A DNA stretch of 64,000 nt from Diploptera punctata. Its lineage: Eukaryota; Arthropoda; Insecta; Blattodea; Blaberidae. The notes beneath the pieces were generated by a model, which saw only the letters and a program-made list of their open reading frames with translations, was not told the origin of the DNA and did no database searches. Shown in pieces: positions 56,516 through 64,000 of the stretch. The stretch lies in assembly GCA_030220185.1 (NCBI GenBank), contig JASPKZ010000425.1, positions 893,501 through 957,500 on the forward strand. The letters are read 5' to 3'. Made by a program: the position numbers and the translations under genes. The stretch's first letter is position 1; each line of letters opens with the position of its first letter.

Positions 56516-57337
56516 TTTTGGTTGTATCGCAGCTGTCTACAAGATCAGCAAAATGCATTGAAGTTGGCAGTGGAATGTTTGAATATATTTTGTGAGGAAA
56601 CTTACACAATTAAACAAAAATTAAGATAACAGTATCTTGATTTATCGTCACCTTCACTTTTCCGGTTCCTCATTGTTTTCACTAAATTACCCTGAAATGG
56701 TTAAGAAAAGGACATGTGTATATTGGAAGTTTTTTGTTCAGAATCGCCAGTAATATCACCCCTCAAAGCATGTACCCTACCTCCTGACTCACACTGTAGT
56801 GTCTGTATTGCTGATTTGGAGTCAACTAAAATTACATCTTTCTGTATTTGCCTTTTCTCTCACTTTCCCTATCTTCAAGGTTAAAACAATTTAAATATTG
56901 TAATTTTAACAGCCGACTCTAGTAAATCTCATTAATTGAAAATGACAAGTGCCATTGTTAGGCACATTTGTTGCTGAGTGCTTTAGATAATGTCATAGAC
57001 CATTATGTACATTTTACTTCATAAATGAGTGTAATTTATTTTTATTCTAATATAATTTAACTTTATATTATTTTTGGTCTGGACATCTTACCTCAATATT
57101 AATGTTGATTTGTTCTTGAACAGAATTGTTTTGAAACATGTTCAAGAACAAATCAACATTAATATTGAGGTAAGATGTCCAGACCAAAAATAATATAATT
57201 AAAATAACCTCAAAATATAACTTCCTAAAATTAAATATTAATTTAACTTTACTTATTTTAGGAATTCTCACTATGAGGTATATTCATTAAGGTATAATTT
57301 TTTATCACTCACCTCAAATTGTTGTTCTTATTTGACT

Positions 57338-57380
57338 ATAAACTAGTTTCGGAACATAGTTTCTGTTCCATCCTGAGCGA
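57338..57380 (-). ncRNA. Hammerhead, minus arm, G5 mutated
   Basis: Core CTCAGGA (57371-57377, minus), where the invariant G5 is C. Stem II GGAAC/GTTCC, GAAA and ACTAGT match the plus arm. Predicted inactive. Confidence 0.55.
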
Positions 57381-57415
57381 AGGACAGCTCTTCAAGACGA
57401 CAGAACGGTCGTGAC

Positions 57416-57460
57416 GATACTGAGGATGGAACAGAAACTATGTTCCGAAACTAGTTTATA
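57416..57460 (+). ncRNA. Hammerhead ribozyme, consensus core
   Basis: ATA (57417-57419) pairs with TAT (57457-57459). CTGAGGA is at 57420-57426. Stem II GGAAC (57428-57432) pairs with GTTCC (57442-57446). GAAA is at 57447-57450, stem III is palindromic ACTAGT, and the predicted cut follows T57456. All invariant core bases are present. Confidence 0.8.
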
Positions 57461-57565
57461 GGCAAATAAGAAGAACAATATGAGGTGAGTGATAAAAAAT
57501 TGTACCTTAATAATTTAACTTTGTTCAGTTGTTTCTTGACTCACCTCATACTTCTTAACTCCCTT

Positions 57566-57608
57566 GCATATCTAGATTTCGTCACTGTATTTGCGACATT
57601 CTCAATGC
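57566..57608 (-). ncRNA. Hammerhead-like motif, family A, minus arm
   Basis: TTGAGAA (57599-57605), stem II GTCGC/GTGAC with a G-U pair, GAAA, palindromic ATCTAGAT, GCA/TGC stem I. Confidence 0.5.
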
Positions 57609-57813
57609 TGTTCACGTTCACAACTGACGTCCAATGGTCTCCTCTCCTGTAGACTGATATCCGCACCATCTGATGGCTGACCGACTAACTTCCAAATCAA
57701 TCCCCTCTCCTTATCACCGGGTGTTGATTTGGAAGTTAGTCGGTCAGCCATCAGATGGCGCGGAGGTCAGTCTACAGGAGAGGAGACCATTGGACGTCAG
57801 TTGTGAACATGAA

Positions 57814-57856
57814 CAGCATTGAGAATGTCACAAATACAGTGACGAAATCTAGATAT
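57814..57856 (+). ncRNA. Hammerhead-like motif, family A, plus arm
   Basis: GCA (57814-57816) with TGC (57854-57856), TTGAGAA at 57817-57823, perfect stem II GTCAC/GTGAC, GAAA at 57842-57845, palindromic ATCTAGAT. The cut is predicted after A57853. C3 and G8 differ from consensus. Confidence 0.55.
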
Positions 57857-58130
57857 GCAAGGGAGTTAAGAAGTATGAGGTGAGTCAAGAAACAACTAAA
57901 CAAAATTAAAATAAACCTCATAGTGTTATTTCCTACCTATATAACTTAATAATTTAACTTGTCTAGATTATAATTTAACTTGTCAAGTAACAAATTAAAA
58001 ATTATTTAAAATTTTTAATCTGAATAATGCTAAAAAAAATTACTATACTAATTTATGTTACACTCATGCATCTGTTTTATGCACTATTAATTTAAAAGAA
58101 ATTTAAAACAAATAGACTCAAACTGCATAC

Positions 58131-58307
58131 CTGAGACTGAGATCTGGTGATGCACATCTTACTATGGGGCTTGGAACTGGAGGAACAACTCGAAATGCAA
58201 ATGTAACATAATTCTTCCATACATGCATGTAAATATCTCTCTCATTCACGGGTTTCTTCACAGCAGTTGAACCTCGCAGTAAGGAAGCTCTGTTATCATT
58301 TACAGGT
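58131..58307 (-). CDS. fry: furry (fry) exon 3 of 7 visible
   Basis: 177 bases between a TTTTTAG acceptor and GTATGC donor. The first base completes a Thr codon with exon 2, and the exon ends in phase 2. The peptide [38 protein letters not shown] and [15 protein letters not shown] matches the family's SPVNDNR..LLR and LWRNYLILC segments. The 37.9-kb intron follows. Confidence 0.97.
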
Positions 58308-58394
58308 CTAAAAATAAATTATACATACATTACCAGAAAGACATCATACAATATTAAAATTCAAAACACTTCATAGTTAAATTGTCTTGTATCT

Positions 58395-58785
58395 TGTAAG
58401 CCCATGTTTCCCTTAACAGAGATTTAGACGCTCTCCCCCTACAGGGAAGATTTGAACCATACTAATTTAGTTACACTTGTTTTCGTATAGATGTCATCTG
58501 AGTGGTCCATGGTCAGCGTTCTGCCTCATACTGACATCTAGGAAACCAAGGTAGTATTAGGACAGGAAAATTCGGTAAATTTTGCTTAGAGGCCTTTTCA
58601 TCAGGCTTAAGGATCTTTTACGAGCCTGAAAATCTTCAGACTCGGGACCCATGGCTTAAAGTCCCTCCCGGAGGACTTGCTCCTTGGATTTTTCCATCCT
58701 AAAAAATTCATCGACCCCAGCTGGGTTTGAACCTGCGACCCTTGGGACCAGAGGCAAGGAGCATAACCACTAGTCCATCGTGGCC
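58395..58785 (-). repeat. tRNA-derived SINE, family 4
   Basis: Minus-strand head at 58717-58785 (A box TGGACTAGTGG, B box GGTTCAAACCC), with body blocks 'gagcctgaaaatcttcagac' and 'ttggatttttccatcc'. Inserted 90 bp from fry exon 3. Confidence 0.8.
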
Positions 58786-58800
58786 ATAGTTAAATATGGG

Positions 58801-59165
58801 AAATAACATTATGAGGTTCTTAATTCGTAACTCATAATGTCGGTTAAAAATGAGAGAGATCCTTCTCTTGAAAACTAGTTCCCGTGTTTAAAGAAACATA
58901 AAATATAAGGTAAGATTTTTAAAAATGACTCATTAATTTACGATTCAAAACACTTATCTAACGAAATTAAAAATTATTGCATGTAGTCATATAGTCATAG
59001 TTAAATATGGGAAACATATGGAGTCATAATGTCGGTTGAAAATGAGAGAGATCTTTCTCTTGAAAACTAATTCCCATATTGAGGTAAGATGTCCAGACCA
59101 AAAATAATATAACTAATTCCCATGTTTAAAAAAACATAAAATATGAGGTAAGATGTAAAAAATGA
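58801..59165 (+). repeat. Tandem PLE ends with degenerate hammerheads
   Basis: Two copies of the 4681-4760 PLE end (motifs 58841-58884 and 59033-59076). The second is joined to a family D end ('attgaggtaagatgtccaga') and then to another copy of its own end, so it is a recombinant. Confidence 0.6.
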
Positions 59166-59365
59166 CTCATTAATTTACATGTTGCATATAGATTCATCAA
59201 TTCTCTCATAACTCGAATTACATTTGTAAGAGGGAAGATTCTCTAATATTTTTTTAAACTTATCTTTAATTTATGTTTCTTTGAATGGAATTCTAGAGTT
59301 CTAATATAAATTTTATCCCAATAAACCAAAATCTTTGTTAAGGTGATATTATGGAAAGAGCATTT

Positions 59366-59426
59366 AATAATAATAATAATATAATAATAATAATAATAAT
59401 ATAATAATATTATAATAATAATAATA

Positions 59427-59495
<69 letters not shown>
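59366..59495 (+). repeat. AAT microsatellite
   Basis: About 130 bases of (AAT)n with a few phase shifts. The poly-tyrosine reading frame on the minus strand is an artefact of it. Confidence 0.95.
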
Positions 59496-59579
59496 GGAAG
59501 AGCGCACAATGTGCATAATGTTAAGTTCACCATGGTCTACCATTTAATCTATACCAATTCCGAGCTAAGTTCCAGTCGT

Positions 59580-60560
59580 ACTATAAATGCCTAGACTGGG
59601 GTTTGAACCCAGAACCTTTGACTCTCTATGTCAATGCTCTAACCAAGTGAGCTACCTAGGCCTCCAATCTAAATGCGTATTTTTCTCTTCTACATGGTTA
59701 ATTCCCTAACACCAAATGCTACACGCCATTGTTACGATTTTTGCAAAATGGCGGCTCCTTTGTTAAGAAGACTTTTTATTGGGAATTTAAACATTACTTA
59801 TAAAGCCATTTGCAAAAATCTTAGCAACAGCACATAGGATTTGGAGTTAGGAAATTAACTATGCAGAAGAGAAAAATATGTATTTAGATTGGAGGCCTAG
59901 GTAGATCACTTGGTTAGAGCATTGATAGAGAGAGTCAAAGGTCCTGAGTTCAAACCCCAGTCTAGGAATATATTTTTCTTTTCAAATATAATTTGCCCAT
60001 CATTAAAATGTTTAAAAACTAATAATATTTACAGTATAAAACAGTATTTGAAGAGAAAAATTATACGCTCAGACTGGGACTCGAACCCAGGACCTTTGGC
60101 TTTCTAGACCAATGCTCTACCAACTGAGCTATCTGGGCGATTTCCAATCTAAACACAAATTTTTCTCTTAAATACAGAGTCAATTCCCGTGCACACAAAT
60201 TTTTCTCTTATATACAGAGTCAATTCCCGTGCACCAAATGCTAAGGTTTCATAGCATTTGGCACACAGGAATAGACTACATATATAAGAGAAAAATTTAC
60301 GATTAGATTGGAACTCGCCCAGATAGCTCAGTCGATAGAGCATTGGTCTAGAAAGCCAAAGGTCCTGGGTTCGAGTCCCAGTCTGACTGTATAATTTTTT
60401 TTATAAAAATTATTATTCACTGAGAGTAATTAATATTATAATTACAAAAAATAAATAAACGTTATCTCAGTCAAAACATAAATTTATTGTGACAATAAAT
60501 TTATGTTTTGACTGAGATAACGTTTTTTTTGTAATTATAATGTATAATTTTTCTCTTCAA
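59580..60560. mobile_element. Cluster of four tRNA-like elements in inverted pairs
   Basis: Cores: 59589-59661 minus with 59895-59967 plus, and 60067-60138 minus with 60317-60387 plus. Each pair forms a foldback flanked by 'agagaaaaat' ends. The core at 60067 has loop CTAGAAA, which has U33 and would give anticodon AGA, yet lacks the long variable arm of serine tRNAs. At 60400-60540 a palindromic family G mini-element is inserted with the 12-bp duplication TGTATAATTTTT (60388-60399, 60541-60552). Confidence 0.75.
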
Positions 60561-60669
60561 ATATGATTTATCCATCATCATTGAGACGTATGAAATGAAT
60601 ACTAAAAACATTGATGTCCTAAAAGAACAACTTTTATGAGGTAAGATGCAACAGACTCACCTTGTTTAT

Positions 60670-60820
60670 TATGGTAAACTGGTATTAATAGTAACATATT
60701 CCTTCTCAACATTATAGCATACAGCAGAGGAGTTTGGAATTTAATCTAGGCATCTGGTATACAATCTAGCACTTAAAACATATATATAACTAACCCCTCA
60801 TAGCCCCAATAATAAATAAG
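60670..60820. repeat. SINE family 5 fragment
   Basis: 'ttctcaacatt' and 'ggtatacaatctagcactt' match 42990-43060. The head is missing. Confidence 0.45.
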
Positions 60821-60898
60821 TAAATAAATTCATGGCACAACAGTTCTGGAGAGCCAAAAAAAGACTAATTTGGTTCCTATTACTGCAAAAAACATAAA

Positions 60899-60935
<37 letters not shown>

Positions 60936-60942
60936 TACTTAC

Positions 60943-61132
60943 GTAGGATCAACAACCGTGAAGAGAGAATTAACTCTGCCATATACTATTGGCCAGGAAT
61001 GCATAACTGCTGATGGACAGAGGGTCAAAACTCTGTCCCTTTCCAAAAATCCAAATAAACAAGTACTCCATGGATCAACTCCATTCAAATTCAAAGATGA
61101 AGAACTTTTAGTGCTACTTTCATCTTGAAAAC
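60943..61132 (-). CDS. fry: furry (fry) exon 2 of 7 visible
   Basis: 190 bases, acceptor TTAAAG, donor GTAAGT. Phase 1 entry completes a Gly codon, and the exon ends in phase 2. The peptide [39 protein letters not shown] and [20 protein letters not shown] corresponds to the family's QDPW...L.SFL and C.SAVSYAWMFAYTRLQ block. The intron to exon 3 (2635 bp) holds SINE 4, tRNA-like elements and an AAT microsatellite. Confidence 0.97.
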
Positions 61133-61181
61133 CTTTAACATAAGATAAAAAGTTAGTCATATTTGAAGAGAAAAATTATAC

Positions 61182-61253
61182 ACTCAGGCTGGGGCTTGAA
61201 CCCAGGACCTTTGGCTTTCTAGGCCAATACTCTACTGACTGAGCTACCTGAGC
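61182..61253 (-). repeat. tRNA-like element
   Basis: CTCAGG/CTGAGC acceptor ends, B box mutated (GGCTTGAACCC on the complement), flanks as in the family. It starts 50 bp from fry exon 2. Confidence 0.65.
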
Positions 61254-61334
61254 AAGTTCCAATCTAAACACAATTTTTTTTTAATCATTATGAATTAACA
61301 TTATTAGGTTTAATTCAATAATTGAGTTTGTTTT

Positions 61335-61565
61335 TTTAACATTCTTACCTCATATGTTTGTTTTGTTTGTGACAAGCTGAAGATGGAGCAATAAGCTTTG
61401 AAACAATCGTCCAACAAAACAAACACGAGGTAAGAATTAAATTTGAAGAGAAAAATTTTCGAGTCCCGGTCTAGGCGAAAATTTTTCTCTTCAAATTTAA
61501 TTTATCTTTCATTGAGAAATGTTAAATTAATAATAAAAACATCATGAGGTAAGAATGTTAAAAAA
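61335..61565. mobile_element. Family B ribozyme element with a tRNA-like remnant inserted
   Basis: 'acattcttacctcatatgtt' and 'cacgaggtaagaatt' bound the ribozyme. At 61440-61550 a tRNA-like unit reduced to 'cgagtcccggtctaggcg' with both flanks is inserted, followed by a repeat of the PLE end. Confidence 0.6.
61377..61420 (+). ncRNA. Hammerhead ribozyme, family B, consensus core
   Basis: CTGAAGA at 61377-61383, stem II GGAGC/GCTTT (two G-U), GAAA at 61400-61403, stem III ACAATCGT hairpin, cut predicted after C61411. A long distal stem I pairs 'gtttgttttgtttg' with 'caacaaaacaaaca'. Confidence 0.68.
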
Positions 61566-61711
61566 TACAAACTCAATTATAAATTCTTCTCTTATTTTTG
61601 CAAATTTGCAACACCCACCATTTGCAAGACAGAAGCAAAGGTTTCATAGCATTTGGTGCATGGAAATTAACAGCAAATATAAGAGAAAAATTTGCATTTA
61701 GATTGGAACTT

Positions 61712-61783
61712 GCTCAGATAGCTCAGTCAGTACAGTATTGGCCTAAAAAGTCAATGGTCAAGGGTTCAAGCCCCAGTCTGAGC
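61712..61783 (+). repeat. tRNA-like element
   Basis: Inverted relative to 61182-61253. A box TAGCTCAGTCAG, B box GGTTCAAGCCC, flanks 'aagagaaaaatttg' and 'ataatttttctctt'. Confidence 0.7.
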
Positions 61784-62155
61784 TTATAATTTTTCTCTTC
61801 AAATATGATTTATCCAGATGTATGAAATGAATAATAAAAAAATTAATAAAAAGTTAGTATTTTATTGTAATGAAATCACTCAAAATTATCTATTAAAAAT
61901 AGTGATAATTCATTTAAGTACATGTCTACAAAATCTTAAGAAACAATAGTAAATGCAAGAATATTTTTTTTCAAATCAAAATACTAACATAAGACTTTTT
62001 TCTTAATAATAATAAATTCACTACTTTATCATTCATCATAATATGGACAACAAATGCAGAATTGCATAGAAAATTAAAATGCATTAATATATGTAAAACG
62101 TATATTTCATGCAGATCTATGTATAATTATAAGAATGTTAGCATAAACCAGATAC

Positions 62156-62462
62156 CTGCTGTCCAAATGCAAGAACTTCGGTCAGCTATCCACTGCAAAT
62201 CAACATTTGAGATTGAAAGTGCTGCAGCTTTTTCTGCTGGTGGAAGCATACCAAGACATTTTTCCATTACTTGGGGGCAGCAACGGTCAATCACATCAAT
62301 GACTGGTTGATCATCTTCACAACATCCTAAACTCTTAATCAACATCTTTACTTCTCTCAAAATGTGGACAGACAAACGGCGTGGATATAGTCGACAATTA
62401 CACAGCATAACAAGTGCAAAACCTTCCACGAGATGAAATACATTTGATACTGGTTCCAATTT
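62156..62462 (-). CDS. fry: furry (fry) exon 1 of 7 visible
   Basis: 307 bases between a CTTACAG acceptor (phase 0) and a GTATCT donor (phase 1). The peptide KLEPVSNVFHLVEGFALVML, CNCRLYPRRLSVHILREVK, DDQPVIDVIDRCCPQVMEKC and SISNVDLQWIADRSSC is the family's EPVSNVFHVVEGFALVMLCS, RRLAVHILRE and AIDVMDRLSPSVLE block. It is an internal exon; upstream coding exons lie beyond 64000. Confidence 0.97.
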
Positions 62463-62644
62463 CTGTAAGATAAATATTTATTAATTAGAAAATTAAATGT
62501 TGTCTTAGTATGGCAAATTGACAACTACTTTTAATATCACATTTCAAAGTAATCTTCCTCGATAGTTGGCCATGAACACAATGCTTAGAATTGCCTGACA
62601 TTTTTCCAAAGACTTCCTCCAGCAAACTCAAGGGTTTAAGTTAA

Positions 62645-62685
62645 TCTTTGAGGATGCCAGATACTATCTGGTTAAACATTGGGCA
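62645..62685 (+). ncRNA. Decayed family F hammerhead motif
   Basis: TTGAGGATGCCAG, then ATCTGG and TAAAC at the GAAAC position. It is recognisable only by alignment to 988-1028. Confidence 0.35.
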
Positions 62686-62689
62686 TATT

Positions 62690-63279
62690 CATGTTCATTA
62701 CAAACAACTGACTGATGTTAACAGTCTGGCCAATCTATATATGGTAAATGCCAAAAATAATTTAGTTGAGACTACAGCAGACCATGACACTAATCAGGCA
62801 TAAAATGGCAGCAAGTACGAATTTATTGTTTCATATTGTTTCAAATAAGGTTCAGTTCATTTAAAATGCAGTGATTTATTTTGTATAATGTATATTAACA
62901 CTACCTTTTGGATATATTTTTTGTATATACATTGTACGTAGTATACATAAAGGGCAATAGTTTTGCTTCCCACCCTAGGTAGGTAATTTGTAATATTACA
63001 GTATAGTTATTTAGTTACATATAGGTTGGCAATCCCAAAATTTAGAAAATTGAACTTTCAATCATGGTTGCTATTCCTGTAAGTACAACAGAACGCAGAA
63101 CGCACTATCGTGCAAATATTATTTTTTTACCTACCTTCAGTCATCTATATCGACTGTTGAATTTTCGTCTTTACCTTCATCTTCTAAAATGCCATAGAAA
63201 AGACAGTAGTTTTGAGGATGAAGAAAAGACGAAAATTTAACAATCATGAAGATGGCTTAAGATAGGAACAACTAATAAT
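62690..63279. other. Intronic sequence, nothing recognised
   Basis: A weak inverted repeat ('ttaaattttcgtctt' type) lies near 63165-63240. No gene. Confidence 0.35.
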
Positions 63280-63545
63280 GGGAAAATCTACTAGCTTATG
63301 ACATTACTACATTACAAAGAAAATCCGCAGTAGCAACATTCAGACTGCTAACGGGACAGGACTGCCTGAATAAACACCTACACAGAATTGGCATAACAGA
63401 TTCACCTAAATGCCCTTTTTTGCAATTTAAATGAAGATATGGAAAGAAACCATCTCCTCCGTTGTCCAGCTTTTGTAGAAGAGAACCAGCCTTCCTGCTA
63501 AATATTGGAGTGCAAGAGAGCGAATGATTTTATTATCAAGTGCTC
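63280..63545 (+). pseudogene. LINE C-terminal remnant (RNase H type)
   Basis: SAVATFRLLTGQDCLNKHLH and RIGITDSPKCP match the post-RNase-H end at 49588-49833. It is followed by an (ACCA) tail near 63560. Confidence 0.65.
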
Positions 63546-63564
63546 AACATTAGATACCAACCAA

Positions 63565-63760
63565 CCAACCATATTTAATTTTAGGAAGTGATATTTTGAG
63601 GTTATTTTAATTATATTATTTTTAGTCTGATCATCTTACCTCAATATTAATGTTTATTTGTTCTTTAACATGTTTTGATAATATAATAGGAACAACTGTT
63701 CCAGAAACAATGGTCCTGTGCTTTGAAGAACAGAGTGTGTATGAGGTGAGATACTTACGA
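63565..63760. repeat. Chimeric PLE ends
   Basis: The family D block ('ttttaggaagtgatattttg', 'catcttacctcaatattaat') joins near 63670 to the 3' part of a different ribozyme end ('cagaaacaatggtcctgtgc', 'tatgaggtgagatac'). Confidence 0.5.
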
Positions 63761-64000
63761 CCTATTTTATTTATTAAATTAACAGTTGCTCAATTAGGTA
63801 ATGTGGAATCTTCATTACCACAATCCATTTCACCATTATATCTATCATTACTCCATAATTCATAAATATTTTTAAAAAATCAGTGAAAATTAAACAAAAC
63901 TAAAATGAGTGTTAGAAATATACAGTCCTAGACCCAAAACATTAAAAAGCATCTCTATATAGAAATATATTAAACTAATTTTTCTGTAAGATATATATAT

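Larger units (their letters stand above)
54433..56787 (-). mobile_element. Decayed Tc1/mariner-like transposon
   Basis: Inverted ends of about 170 bp start TCAGGAGG..GGTACATGCTTTGAGGGG. Minus-strand transposase pieces: [17 protein letters not shown] (helix-turn-helix), [17 protein letters not shown] (55350-55619), a middle catalytic segment (55144-55353), YFQHDGTPAHS and WPPRSSDLSPLHYCLWGWLK (54605-54900). Stops and frameshifts occur throughout. A 203-bp LINE end (54961-55163) and a PLE fragment (56015-56515) are nested inside. Confidence 0.8.
53330..56870 (-). pseudogene. LINE with RNase H domain, broken by two insertions
   Basis: Pieces at 56788-56870 (DVILVDSKSAIQTL), 54248-54432 (GNDQADYLAKKG, the RNase H C-terminal part) and 53330-53481 form one minus-strand LINE. 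It is split by a mariner-like transposon (54433-56787) and a tRNA-like foldback (53495-54234). Confidence 0.7.
57054..57962. mobile_element. Three ribozyme foldbacks stacked at one target site
   Basis: AATTTAACTT(T/G) occurs at 57054, 57240, 57512 and 57951 (and again at 57972). Between the copies lie a family D foldback (57066-57239), a foldback with the hammerhead pair 57338/57416 (57252-57511), and a family A foldback with PLE tail arms (57524-57950). Confidence 0.8.

Noticed and set aside
59243..59533. Protein with a long tyrosine run on the minus strand
   Set aside because: It is the translation of an AAT microsatellite (59366-59495).
60409..60540. Complete hammerhead in the small palindrome
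   Set aside because: CTGAGAT resembles the core, but no stem II followed by GAAA is present in this short version.

Overview
The window is animal nuclear DNA, most likely from an insect with a large, repeat-filled genome. It holds seven consecutive internal exons of one conserved host gene on the minus strand. Exon order, reading phase and peptide content identify it as furry (fry), the NDR-kinase scaffold. The exons lie at 62156-62462, 60943-61132, 58131-58307, 20070-20240, 17240-17389, 13254-13423 and 12110-12381 (1437 coding bases, 479 codons). All six junctions have GT..AG ends and matching phases. Neither end of the gene is inside the window. The intron between 58131 and 20240 is about 37.9 kb and holds most of the transposons. 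I could not assign a species.

Almost everything else is mobile DNA in layers. (1) Penelope-like retroelement (PLE) pieces carry GIY-YIG endonuclease domains, a conserved C-terminal tail, N-terminal ORF starts and terminal repeats. (2) About thirty hammerhead-ribozyme-like motifs (type I layout: stem I, CUGANGA, stem II, GAAA, very short stem III, cleavage site, stem I) sit at the 3' ends of these PLE tails and in short foldback elements made of two inverted PLE ends. (3) tRNA-like cores flanked by AGAGAAAAATT inverted repeats occur singly, in inverted pairs and in 302-bp tandem units. (4) Five tRNA-derived SINE families and several non-LTR retrotransposon families are present, including internally deleted copies with 13-bp target duplications. 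(5) A decayed Tc1/mariner-like transposon lies at 54433-56787. (6) A very young 10.5-kb LTR element (30896-41373) has two 972-bp LTRs and a GAAAT target duplication, but no gag-pol reading frame.

Layout: 1-12 kb is terminal fry intron with MITE-like repeats, PLE tails and foldbacks. 12-20.3 kb carries four fry exons. 20.3-30.6 kb is SINE and LINE debris. 30.6-41.6 kb is a PLE remnant containing the LTR element. 43-57 kb holds tRNA-like arrays, LINEs and the mariner. 57-62.5 kb has stacked ribozyme foldbacks and three fry exons.

The most unusual content is the hammerhead/PLE foldback system. Ribozyme cores overlap the last codons of the PLE reading frame. Most stem III sequences are palindromic, which suggests dimeric ribozymes. 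Inverted pairs put a ribozyme on both strands. Successive elements also share one 12-bp target duplication, in one ribozyme stack (57054-57962) and one tRNA-like stack (46879-48276). All alignments and foldings were done by eye.
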